From contig CAIMFH010000159.1 of the NCBI GenBank assembly GCA_903840265.1, forward strand, positions 19,214 through 83,213: 64,000 nt of DNA, given 5' to 3'. Shown here piece after piece: positions 34,599 to 43,465 of this stretch. Under the pieces are notes generated by a model, which was not told the DNA's origin, searched no databases, and saw nothing but the letters and a program-made list of their open reading frames with translations. The stretch is from an uncultured Schlesneria sp. GTDB taxonomy: Bacteria; Planctomycetota; Planctomycetia; Planctomycetales; Planctomycetaceae. The first letter of the stretch is position 1; each line of letters begins with the position of its first letter. A program made the position numbers and the translations under genes.

Positions 34599-37500
34599 TT
34601 ATTCCTGATATTCCGTGGCAACATCGCGATTGTTCAAGATGTCGCCCACCTTGTTCAATGCCAACGCCATTGGACGGATCTGGTTGACTCGGCAGGTGGT
34701 GTGATAAGGACAGTGGCCGGTGCAATTCTCGTCGGCGTTCTCAACGATGAACTTGCCGTCGCGAATTCCCGCGGCCAGCTTGGGGATGATTTCATCCAGC
34801 GTCTGCTCCAGCGAATCGACGAGGGCACTGTTCATTGATTCGAGTTTACCGTCTCGTTGGTAACCCCGTTTGAAACCTGTCGCCTTCAAGCTCCAGTAGC
34901 CCATCTGATAGAGGGCCGCGTCGTCTCCGGCGATCCCCAGGCGCCGCACGGCGAGTGCATACAAAGCCAGTTGAATTGATCGGCCCGTGGCCAACTCATC
35001 CTTGTTCGATCGCGGAGGCATTCCAGTTTTGTAGTCGATCACGTTGAAGACGCGTTGGCCCGTGCTGAAGCCGGTGTCCACACGATCAATCCGGCCGCGG
35101 ACCTGAACGGCATCGTCGTCGGTTCCGAAGAGCAACGGAATGATGGGAACCTCACCCAATTCGCGACCGCCCGGCAAGCTACCGAACGGGATTTCGGGGT
35201 CAAGCGATCGGACGCCGCCGTTCCATGCCAATCCGAGTTGCTCGGCATAGGACGCCTGCTGTTCGCCAAACGCATGGCCCCAATCAGCGAGCAGTCGGCC
35301 TTCAATATGAGTCAACGCCCGCTGTAGGTCCGTCTCGTGAAATCGCTTGGCCAGATGCTGCTCGATCAGCTCGTTGAATCGCGCCGCGAGTTCTTCGGCG
35401 GAGTGCTCGAGCCCCTCGCGCAGCATCTGTGCAAGGACCAGGTGAACCAGGCTGCCGCGCGCAGCGTAGTCAGTCCCTTCCTCGGGCGTGGCCAAGTCAT
35501 CGACTTTGAGGACGCTCGACGCCCAGAAACGATAGGGGCACGTGGCGTAGGCTTCCAATTCCGTGGCACTGAACTGATGGCGACCGCCGAATCGCTGCCG
35601 TAGTGCGATGAGATTCGCGTCGCCATCGAGTGCCCCCTCGTATCCCGTGAACCCGCGTTCGTGGAAGCGATACGTGTTGACGTCGATCGCGGCGAGCACG
35701 TTGTTGGCTGTGGGAATCCAACTAGGTCGCAAGCAGAGTGTTGCGAACAGCCCGGTGTCGCCAGCACGCGCCTGGCTCATGGAGAGCAGTCGTAAGTCAG
35801 ATTCTGTGAGCGCTCGATCCAGGTCTGGAACGGGATCGAGTTGACCTTCATGCGCCACCCGCAGCGCCGATTCGTCGAATAGGGAACGAAGTGCGACGAG
35901 ATAAGGACTGGCAAAGACCGGTTGCCCCTTCGAGTTCACCGCAGGATAGCTGAGCGTCAGGCTCGATCTGGCTCGGGTCACGATGCTGTAGAACAAGAAC
36001 ATTTCATCGCGCTGAAGTTGTTCACGATGCTGCAGCGGCAATCCTCGTCGAGCGAACTCTTGTCGCTCGACTTCGCCAAACAGACAATCATCGCTGCGAT
36101 TGAGCGGAAAGCTGCTTTCGGCCAGACCGGCGATGAACAGATGCGGAATATCCAGATGCCGAGCCTGCTCGACATCCAGGATGCGGACACATCCCCCAGG
36201 ATCGCTGTTCGCTTTAATCTGCTCACCACCGAGCAGGTCACGCAGTTCCGCAGTGAATCCGGCCAGATCTAGCTTGATCAGCTTGGCCGATTTGGTCTCT
36301 GTGGACAGCACAAGCCGCCGCTCGGCGTCTCCGGCTGTTCGAATCAGTCGCTGTAGCAGATCCCACTCCTGGCTGTCTCGGTTCGCCGCGCTGGGCCGCT
36401 GCGTCTGACCGCTTACAAACCCAATCTCGACTTGCTGCCAGCCGAGGTCGTGACCCAGCGAGGCAATGACATCGCCCCATTCGGCGAGCGATCGTTTCTG
36501 TCGGAGTCTTTCGGTGACCTGGGACAACCGCTTGAGGATGACTTCGGCATTGCGAGCAAGACTGGCGACGGCCGCTTGTGTGTCGCCGGTCCATTCTCCT
36601 TCGAGATGTTCTTCGACCGTAATGCCGCCGGAAACTCGGCCCAGCACCCGCAGGATCAATTCGCGTCCCGCATGCAGCTTCAAGCGACGCAGAGCGACGC
36701 CAACATTCCGGATGCCACGCCCAAACGAAAGCTCGGACCAGCCCGGCTGAAAGTAATTGGAATTCAGCACCTGCATCAACCGCGAGAAAGGCCAGTCGTC
36801 CAGTTCCAACTGCAACACCGAGAACAGAGCTTTAATCATCGGACTGCTCAGCAGCGCCGAGCCCGCTTCGCACCAGTTCGGGATGCCGGCCTGATCGAAA
36901 TAATCCTTCCAGACGGGGCCTGCTTCCATCACGGATCGCACCGCGACGACAATCTGCGAAGGACGCACACCTGCGGTCAGCAACTTCTTGATGCGCATCG
37001 CCACGGCTTGGCATTCGCCCAATGGTCCGGTGGCGGCGATCACTTCCAGACCAGCTCCGTCGTCAGCAGGGGTCACTGAACGAGGGTTCGCGAACAATGA
37101 TTTAGCGATAGTCGACAGGCCCGGCTGCCAACCGCTTCGATCAGGCGTCAACGTTTCTATGAGCAGGCTGGATCCGTGGGGCAGATGCTTGCGAAGATTT
37201 GCCAGCGTGAATTTCGGTTTGTCAAAGAGTTCGCGTGTGGTTTGTGAATCTTCCATCGGGAGCGAAATGACGACTCGCGGAATCCACTCCATCAGCTTGC
37301 CGAGGATTTCATGCTGTGTCTCAGTGAAATCTGCGAAACCATCGACAACTAAAAACTGCACATCCTGGAATGGATTCTTGCCTCCGTTGGCAATGACAGT
37401 TCGAGCCAGCCAAAAGCGACCTTCGGTGTCGTACCAAGTTTGTTTTTCAAGGTGTTGCTGGTACTTGGTGTAAATCAGCCCCAGTTCCTTGTCGCGCTTC

Positions 37501-37973
37501 GCCCGTCGTGGCGGTCCTTTTGCGGATGCCTCGAGGAAATGGTCGGGCCAGATCTCTTCTCGCTTGAGTTCAGAGATGAATGCCGAGACAACATCGAGAA
37601 AGCCCGTCGTCTGGGTGACCGGCGCGAAATTAACGAGTTGCCCGCGCTGGCTGAGGTCTGCCACGATCCGCCGCAGTAGCAGCCTTTTCACAACGGGCGA
37701 CATCAGCCGATCCGGCTTGCCGGCTGCTGCCAGGATTTGCTCAGCAAAGATGTCGAATGTCAGGATGTTGGGAGCAAGCTGAACGGGATCGCTTCGGTCC
37801 AGCAGTCGCTCCACCAGAGATTGCTGCGTGCGATGCGTGGGGGCGAGCCAGAGGACGCGCCCCGGCCGACGCTCGTCACGCGCATGCCGCAGCGCTTGGC
37901 GGTACTCCGCCAGCAAACGCTCGGTCTTCCCTGTTCCGGCATCACCAAGTAGCACTGTCATATTGGATGGCAT
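34599..37973 (-). CDS. addB: AddB-like helicase-exonuclease subunit (PD-(D/E)XK nuclease)
   Basis: About 1,124 aa from MPSNMTVLLGDAGTGKT. N-terminal Walker A GDAGTGKT (9-16) with a UvrD-like but degenerate helicase body, then a RecB-type nuclease domain: FSATELEAYATCPYRFW opening, GSLVHLVLAQML, VRGRIDRVD and NVIDYKTG (catalytic Asp…Lys), closing with CTGHCPYHTTC. The four Cys around the nuclease fit the iron-sulfur cluster of AddB. It processes DNA double-strand ends for recombination together with AddA, which is not in this window. Neighbours are unrelated. Confidence 0.8.
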   Translation of the reverse strand: MPSNMTVLLGDAGTGKTERLLAEYRQALRHARDERRPGRVLWLAPTHRTQQSLVERLLDRSDPVQLAPNILTFDIFAEQILAAAGKPDRLMSPVVKRLLLRRIVADLSQRGQLVNFAPVTQTTGFLDVVSAFISELKREEIWPDHFLEASAKGPPRRAKRDKELGLIYTKYQQHLEKQTWYDTEGRFWLARTVIANGGKNPFQDVQFLVVDGFADFTETQHEILGKLMEWIPRVVISLPMEDSQTTRELFDKPKFTLANLRKHLPHGSSLLIETLTPDRSGWQPGLSTIAKSLFANPRSVTPADDGAGLEVIAATGPLGECQAVAMRIKKLLTAGVRPSQIVVAVRSVMEAGPVWKDYFDQAGIPNWCEAGSALLSSPMIKALFSVLQLELDDWPFSRLMQVLNSNYFQPGWSELSFGRGIRNVGVALRRLKLHAGRELILRVLGRVSGGITVEEHLEGEWTGDTQAAVASLARNAEVILKRLSQVTERLRQKRSLAEWGDVIASLGHDLGWQQVEIGFVSGQTQRPSAANRDSQEWDLLQRLIRTAGDAERRLVLSTETKSAKLIKLDLAGFTAELRDLLGGEQIKANSDPGGCVRILDVEQARHLDIPHLFIAGLAESSFPLNRSDDCLFGEVERQEFARRGLPLQHREQLQRDEMFLFYSIVTRARSSLTLSYPAVNSKGQPVFASPYLVALRSLFDESALRVAHEGQLDPVPDLDRALTESDLRLLSMSQARAGDTGLFATLCLRPSWIPTANNVLAAIDVNTYRFHERGFTGYEGALDGDANLIALRQRFGGRHQFSATELEAYATCPYRFWASSVLKVDDLATPEEGTDYAARGSLVHLVLAQMLREGLEHSAEELAARFNELIEQHLAKRFHETDLQRALTHIEGRLLADWGHAFGEQQASYAEQLGLAWNGGVRSLDPEIPFGSLPGGRELGEVPIIPLLFGTDDDAVQVRGRIDRVDTGFSTGQRVFNVIDYKTGMPPRSNKDELATGRSIQLALYALAVRRLGIAGDDAALYQMGYWSLKATGFKRGYQRDGKLESMNSALVDSLEQTLDEIIPKLAAGIRDGKFIVENADENCTGHCPYHTTCRVNQIRPMALALNKVGDILNNRDVATEYQE

Positions 37974-38080
37974 GCGTGGATTGTAAGCGAATCGGTGCAA
38001 ACCGACGAGTCCGCACGATCACTTCGCGACGGCGATCAAAACTAACGCGAGCGATGATCAAAGTACTGACTTTGGATCGA

Positions 38081-38118
38081 GTGCCACGGTTTTGAAGTCT
38101 TCGACAAGGCCGTGTCTT
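38081..38118. repeat. Dispersed palindromic repeat, copy 1
   Basis: 38-base unit starting GTGCCACGGTTTTGAAGTCT and ending GGCCGTGTCTT, with CACGG/CCGTG dyad arms. It matches 59321-59358 except for two positions. It lies between genes, upstream of the AddB-like gene and downstream of pdxA, REP-like. Confidence 0.7.
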
Positions 38119-38212
38119 TTGACGCAAGAGACCGCCACCCCGGAGGGGTACACCGTACTAAATTGTGACCAAAGGTTTAGTCGCTTCCTCGTTACTCGTC
38201 ACGTTCATCTCG

Positions 38213-39241
38213 TCACTCTTGATCGCGTCTAGATCGAACTAGTGCAGCGGCCGTACGAACTGCCTCGATAAACCCTTCGGCTCGTGCTTGCCCTTGCCAT
38301 GCAATATCAAACGCCGTGCCGTGGCTGGGGCTGGTCCTGACGATCGGCAAGCCCAAGGTGACGTTCACCGCGCGCTCGAACCCGATGAGTTTCAAAGCGA
38401 TGTGGCCCTGGTCATGGTACATCGCCGCGACGCCATCGAACTCTCCGTACACGGCACGCCTGAGCAACGCATCTGCTGGAATGGGCCCCGTGGCATTGAC
38501 GCCTCGACGCTGCGCTTCTTCGACCGCGGGTACGATCAATGTCGCCTCTTCGTCGCCAAACAACCCCCCTTCACCGCCGTGAGGGTTCAAAGCGCAGACA
38601 CCGACGCGAGGCGTCGAGCAGCCCACTCGTTTCAAAAAGCGATCAATCAATTGGATCGTTTCGACGATGTGGTGAGTGTTCAGCAATGCGGGCACGCTTT
38701 TGATCGACGTGTGTAGCGTGACGTGAGCGACGCCCAGCCCAGAAGGCCCCCGTAGCGGCTCGCCGGGGGACAGATACAGCATCATTGCAAATTCTTCGAC
38801 GCCACATTCGTGAGCGAGGATCTCGGTATGGCCGGGATAGTCATGGCCTCCCGCGTGTAAAGCCGCTTTGTTCAAAGGGGCGGTCGTGATCGCATCCAGC
38901 TTCGATTGCAGTGTTGCTCGAGTCGAAGCGACCAGATAGTCATAGGCGGCGCGTCCGGCCCGCGCATCAATCTTTCCAATTGGAATGGCAGAGGCATCAA
39001 CATTAGAGGGATTCCAGCAGAGGATTCCCTCTGCGTTCCATGAGATGTCATCGAGATTTGTCACCGGAATAACGCTGGTATGTGCGCCGATTAATGACAA
39101 CGCTCGTCGAAATACCTCAGGATGACCGACGACGATCGGCCGACAGCAAGCCAGCACTCGGTCGTCCATGACGGCACGAGCCACAATCTCTGGGCCGACC
39201 CCCGCAACATCGCCAAGCGTTAATGCAATTCGCGGAGACAT
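38213..39241 (-). CDS. pdxA: 4-hydroxythreonine-4-phosphate dehydrogenase
   Basis: Cytoplasmic NAD-dependent enzyme of pyridoxal-phosphate synthesis (DXP-dependent route). About 342 aa from MSPRIALTLGDVAGVGPEIV, the family N-terminus (an earlier Met is possible). Metal-binding histidine contexts are visible: GHDYPGHTEILAHECG, AHVTLHTSI and YHDQGHIALKLIGF, plus the C-terminal VRTSPSHGTAFDIA. Normal length. No other pdx gene adjacent; rfbC lies ~165 bases upstream on the same strand. Confidence 0.9.
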   Translation of the reverse strand: MSPRIALTLGDVAGVGPEIVARAVMDDRVLACCRPIVVGHPEVFRRALSLIGAHTSVIPVTNLDDISWNAEGILCWNPSNVDASAIPIGKIDARAGRAAYDYLVASTRATLQSKLDAITTAPLNKAALHAGGHDYPGHTEILAHECGVEEFAMMLYLSPGEPLRGPSGLGVAHVTLHTSIKSVPALLNTHHIVETIQLIDRFLKRVGCSTPRVGVCALNPHGGEGGLFGDEEATLIVPAVEEAQRRGVNATGPIPADALLRRAVYGEFDGVAAMYHDQGHIALKLIGFERAVNVTLGLPIVRTSPSHGTAFDIAWQGQARAEGFIEAVRTAAALVRSRRDQE

Positions 39242-39404
39242 CAGAAGGTGGCTCTGTGATGAATAAGGCGATGACGTAGGGTGCATAAGTCACGAAAAGC
39301 CGTGCCACTGGTTGGCCGCTTCGGACAACCAGTGCGATTGTGTCGTCGCTTTGAAAAGAGAACGTGACTCTTCGGGCTTATCCCCTTCGCACAGCATCGC
39401 TGAG

Positions 39405-39947
39405 TCATGCAAACGTCTCGACATCGCATAGCAATAGGCCACGCTCATCTTTGGCGGAGAGAATGCGAGGCTCCACTTGTGGCCATTGGATATTTAACGC
39501 CGGGTCGTTCCATCGCAACGTTCGTTCGTCCGCTGGATTATAAACTCGCGTGCATTTGTAGGCGAAATCGGCGATCTCGGACGTGACACAGAATCCATGT
39601 GCGAATCCTGGAGGCACGTACAGCTGTCGATGATTCTCTTCGCTCAGCAAGAACCCGACTGCTCGTCCAAAGGTGGGCGAGCTTCGTCGCAAATCGACAG
39701 CCACGTCATAGACTTCGCCACGAGTCACCTGGACCAGTTTTCCCTGTGGCTGTGTGATCTGATAGTGCAAACCGCGCAATGTCCCTTTGCAGGATCGCGA
39801 ATAGTTGTCCTGCACGAATTCGGCATCAATACCCGCCGCAGCGTATCGCTCTTTGTGGTAACCCTCAAAGAAGAACCCTCGCGAGTCACCAAACACTTTG
39901 GGCTCAATAATTAACAAGCCTGAAAGCTCGGACGCGATCACATTCAT
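39405..39947 (-). CDS. rfbC: dTDP-4-dehydrorhamnose 3,5-epimerase
   Basis: 180 aa, normal length. Cupin-fold epimerase of dTDP-L-rhamnose synthesis (surface polysaccharide precursor). Motifs: DSRGFFFEGYHKERYAAAGI, SCKGTLRGLHYQ with the catalytic His, KLVQVTRGEVYDVAVDLRR, and YVPPGFAHGFCV. The rest of the rhamnose genes (rfbA/B/D) are not in this window. Confidence 0.92.
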   Translation of the reverse strand: MNVIASELSGLLIIEPKVFGDSRGFFFEGYHKERYAAAGIDAEFVQDNYSRSCKGTLRGLHYQITQPQGKLVQVTRGEVYDVAVDLRRSSPTFGRAVGFLLSEENHRQLYVPPGFAHGFCVTSEIADFAYKCTRVYNPADERTLRWNDPALNIQWPQVEPRILSAKDERGLLLCDVETFA

Positions 39948-40142
39948 CGAGCGAGAATCCGGTCAGTAGTGAAGTTGGTCAGACACTGACGTACGATAGT
40001 CCAGACGCACCCAAAGTGCAAAAGGGATCAGGTAACATCGTATTCGGAATCCCACGCGATACATGTGTGGTGTGCCGCTGTATTGTGTGGATTCGTCCAT
40101 TGGGTCTCGTAATGTTCACTGGCAGAAACAGGAAGGGTTGAT

Positions 40143-41861
40143 GTGAGGCGGATTTCCTGCTGTTGTTTGTGGATTGGGTTCGTCATTACCAATGCGACTC
40201 GAGTGATTGCGCAGCCCGCTGATCTCGTCTTCACCAATGCGGCTGTCTATACCGTAGACGCAAATCGCACGTGGGCAGAGGCTGTTGCAATCAAAGAGGA
40301 TCGTATCACATATGTGGGCGTGACCGCGGGGGTCGCAAAGTGGATCGGTCCCGAAACGCGAGTCATCGACGCCACTGGAAAGATGCTGCTGCCTGGCTTT
40401 CACGATTCGCACGTGCATCTGGTGGGCGGCGGCGTGGAGATGGGCGAATGTGACATCAATGGACTGACGAAGCTGGATGAAATTCTGAAAGCCGTCGAGA
40501 CGTTCGCGGCACAGCATCCTGAAAAGGTCTGGATTCGAGGCGGCGGTTGGCCGTTAACACTGAATGGCGGGAATCCTCGTAAGGAGATCCTCGACAAGAT
40601 CGTGGCCGACCGGCCTGTCGTCATTGAGGCCTTCGACGGACACTCCACATGGGTCAACTCCAAAGCCCTCGAAATGGCTGGAATTACGAAAGAGACGCCC
40701 GACCCACCGCGTGGCCGCATCGAACGCGATGATAAGACCGGTGAACCGACGGGGACACTACGGGAATCGGCGATTCGGTTGGTGACCAACAAGATCCCCC
40801 CCTATACGGCCGAAGATTACACGATCGGCCTGCGACGCGGGCTGAAAGAGGCCAATCGCGTCGGCATTACATCGGTGCAAGAAGCAGCGATTCGCGAGGG
40901 GCATCTGGCTGCGTATGCCGCTCTGGAAAAGTCGGGTGAACTTACCGTCAAGGCGGTCGGAGCGTTGCAGATCGAGCCCGAGAAGATGGGGACGCAGGTT
41001 CCGCAATTTGTGGAATGGCGCGAGAAATTTCGGACATCTCGCTTCCGGCCCACGGCGGTGAAAATCTTTCTGGACGGCGTAATCGAATCGCAGACGGCCG
41101 CTTTGATTGAACCTTATGCCGGGAGTGATAAGCGAGGCTGGTTGAACATCGAGCCTGAAGTTCTAAAGCCACTGGCGGCCGATCTGGATCGCTTGGGATT
41201 CCAGATTCATATTCATGCGATTGGTGATCGCGCGATTCAGTCGTCGTTCGATGCCTTCGAATTTGCGCGTGCTCGCAACGGTGGTCGAGACTCCCGGCAT
41301 CACATCGCTCACATTCAGCTTTTCGACCCGCAAGATATCGCGCGCTTCCGCCACTTGGGCGTCGTCGCCAATTTTCAGCCGCTCTGGGCCAGTGCTGATG
41401 AGTACATCGTCACGATGACCGAACCCGTGCTCGGCCCCAAGCGGTCTCGCTGGCTGTATCCCATTCGCAGCGTCGCGAACAGCGGCGCGGTGATCGCTGC
41501 CGGCAGCGATTGGTCTGTCAGTTCGATCAATCCGCTGGATGCAATCCAGGTCGCCGTCACACGCCAGGGATTGGAAGAAGAACCTGGCGCGCCGTGGCTT
41601 CCAGAGGAGGTCGTGGATCTGCCTCTGATACTGGCCGCCTATACGATCAACGGAGCCTATGTGAATTTCCAGGAACGAGAGACCGGGTCAATCGAAGTCG
41701 GGAAGGCGGCGGATCTGGTCATGTTGAATCGAAACCTCTTCGATGTCCCCAAGCATGAGATTCACCAGACTAAGGTGTTGCTGACGCTATTGGACGGCAA
41801 AGAGGTCTATCGAGATCCGACTTACGAACCTAATAACGATGTTGCTACTGAGGAAAAATGA
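40143..41861 (+). CDS. Exported metal-dependent amidohydrolase (YtcJ-like, Amidohydro_3)
   Basis: 572 aa, GTG start with GGAAGGG upstream; signal peptide (WIGFVITNATRVIAQPADLV). Imidazolonepropionase-like domain: metal-binding GFHDSHVHL near residue 85, HSTWVNSKAL, HIHAIGDRAI with conserved His, HIAHIQL, and the closing AAGSDWSVSSINPLDAIQVA. It hydrolyses C-N bonds of unidentified substrates. The last 17 bases overlap the convergent truB gene. Confidence 0.85.
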   Translation: MRRISCCCLWIGFVITNATRVIAQPADLVFTNAAVYTVDANRTWAEAVAIKEDRITYVGVTAGVAKWIGPETRVIDATGKMLLPGFHDSHVHLVGGGVEMGECDINGLTKLDEILKAVETFAAQHPEKVWIRGGGWPLTLNGGNPRKEILDKIVADRPVVIEAFDGHSTWVNSKALEMAGITKETPDPPRGRIERDDKTGEPTGTLRESAIRLVTNKIPPYTAEDYTIGLRRGLKEANRVGITSVQEAAIREGHLAAYAALEKSGELTVKAVGALQIEPEKMGTQVPQFVEWREKFRTSRFRPTAVKIFLDGVIESQTAALIEPYAGSDKRGWLNIEPEVLKPLAADLDRLGFQIHIHAIGDRAIQSSFDAFEFARARNGGRDSRHHIAHIQLFDPQDIARFRHLGVVANFQPLWASADEYIVTMTEPVLGPKRSRWLYPIRSVANSGAVIAAGSDWSVSSINPLDAIQVAVTRQGLEEEPGAPWLPEEVVDLPLILAAYTINGAYVNFQERETGSIEVGKAADLVMLNRNLFDVPKHEIHQTKVLLTLLDGKEVYRDPTYEPNNDVATEEK

Positions 41862-42729
41862 TGTGCGGCTGCAACCGTGGAGGCGATCCCTCGAACCGAG
41901 CGAGCCCGACCAGTTGTCGATCGGCATCAATTAACGCGACCTCTGCATCCGGTCCAGATGCTGACAGCGAACCGGTCTCAATCATTCGCCCCTGCCTGAG
42001 GGCACGAAGTTCGTCGGCGTCCACAATCCGTTGTGGGAATTCCGAAACAGCAGTCAGCGCCGGTTGTAGTGCCGATCGCAATCGAGCCTCGTCCAGATCG
42101 GCGAAGGAGACAGCATCTGCGATGCGGCATGGGCCTACCGATAGCCGACGCAGCGAGGTCATAATCGCGCCGCAGCCAAAATGCTCGCCTAGATCGCGGC
42201 CGATCGAGCGGACATAGGTTCCCGAACCGCATTCAATCTCCAGTTCAAAATTCGGCGGAGTGAATTGCGTGACATCGATTGAATGAACTTCGACCGGCCG
42301 CGCGTCGATTTCCACTGTTTCTCCTTGGCGAGCTAGCTTATAGGCTCGTTGCCCCCCCACATGCACCGCGGAAAACTGAGGTGGAACCTGTGAAATTGTC
42401 CCGACGAATTGAGCCACTGCTTCAGCAAGCATCTGCTCAGTGATATGCGTCCAAACACCTCCCTCCGTGATTTGGCCATCCACATCATCGGTATTGCTGC
42501 GAACGCCCAGCCGAAACTGACCAATGTAGCGTTTTCGACCCTGCTGAATGTAGGAAATCAAACGCGTCGCCGAACCGACAGCGACAACCAGAACCCCCGT
42601 GGCGAGCGGGTCCAGAGTCCCCGCGTGCCCGGTCTTGGCCGGACGCACGATTTTTGCCACCTTGTCTACAATCTGACGTGACGTTAAGCCAATTGGCTTG
42701 TCGATGGTCACGATTCCGCACCAAACCAT
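41845..42729 (-). CDS. truB: tRNA pseudouridine(55) synthase
   Basis: About 294 aa from MVWCGIVTIDKPIGL (earlier Met codons are poorer). It makes pseudouridine 55 in the T loop of tRNAs. Motifs: KPIGLTSRQIVDKV, KTGHAGTLDPLATGVLVVAV with the catalytic Asp, KRYIGQFRLGVRSNTDD, and the C-terminal RQGRMIETGSL PUA-like region. The substrate uridine 55 (TTC of the T loop) is also present in the tRNA-like gene at 24.7 kb. The stop region overlaps the convergent amidohydrolase end. Confidence 0.92.
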   Translation of the reverse strand: MVWCGIVTIDKPIGLTSRQIVDKVAKIVRPAKTGHAGTLDPLATGVLVVAVGSATRLISYIQQGRKRYIGQFRLGVRSNTDDVDGQITEGGVWTHITEQMLAEAVAQFVGTISQVPPQFSAVHVGGQRAYKLARQGETVEIDARPVEVHSIDVTQFTPPNFELEIECGSGTYVRSIGRDLGEHFGCGAIMTSLRRLSVGPCRIADAVSFADLDEARLRSALQPALTAVSEFPQRIVDADELRALRQGRMIETGSLSASGPDAEVALIDADRQLVGLARFEGSPPRLQPHIIFPQ

Positions 42730-42908
42730 GATGACTCCGAAAAACGATTCGACGAACGAGCTACAGAGGACCGTTGATTCTTGCACGCCGAGAGCGAACT
42801 TTCGCGCGAGCTGATTGACCCTTCCAACTGTGGACTTCTATACTGCGTATGTCTGCCCACAGCCACCTCGAGTCGATCTTGATGAGTTGAATTCGCGAGT
42901 CAGCGATC

Positions 42909-43325
42909 ATGTCCTTTCCATCCCCACGTACGCCTCTTCTGACACGCCCTGCTTTAGGGTTTGCGTGGATGTTGTTGATTGCGCTGTCAAGTCTGTGGGC
43001 GAGGACGGCGTCGGCCAGTTGCGGGGACTACCTGCATGGGATGATTAGCGATATTCCCACTCGCTCCGTGGGAGAAAATGCCGGTAAAGCCGAGTCGCCG
43101 CATCCCGTGATTCCCTGCACCGGACCAGTCTGTCAGAACGCACCCGCCTTACCGGACAGGCCCACATCGGTTGATGTTCGCTTCTCGTTCACAGAACGGC
43201 TGGCCGTAGAATGCCACTCGTTGTTCCACCTGCTCGAAACAGGAGAGCAGGTCTTGTGTAACCAGGCTGTTCTCCTTCCCGAAGGCCACCGCGCCGGGCT
43301 TGAACGTCCACCCCGATTCGCTTGA
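42909..43325 (+). CDS. Secreted planctomycete protein, unknown
   Basis: 138 aa with an N-terminal signal (ALGFAWMLLIALSSLWARTA then SASCGDYLHGM). The mature part has few motifs: PCTGPVCQNAPALPDRP suggests a disulphide-bearing Cys/Pro region. This type of short exported protein is frequent in planctomycetes. It precedes the cytochrome gene by about 140 bases on the same strand; possible co-function is only positional. Confidence 0.6.
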   Translation: MSFPSPRTPLLTRPALGFAWMLLIALSSLWARTASASCGDYLHGMISDIPTRSVGENAGKAESPHPVIPCTGPVCQNAPALPDRPTSVDVRFSFTERLAVECHSLFHLLETGEQVLCNQAVLLPEGHRAGLERPPRFA

Positions 43326-43465
43326 TGAGGCTCTCCAGATTTGGAGGGTGTTGATACGTTGACGTGGACGCCGCTGCTGTTGCCAAAAGTGAATCGCGCC
43401 GGCGCATCTCTGACGTTCCGATCAAGCAGATCTCGAGTAGCCATCTCATTTGGGTGGAGTGTTTC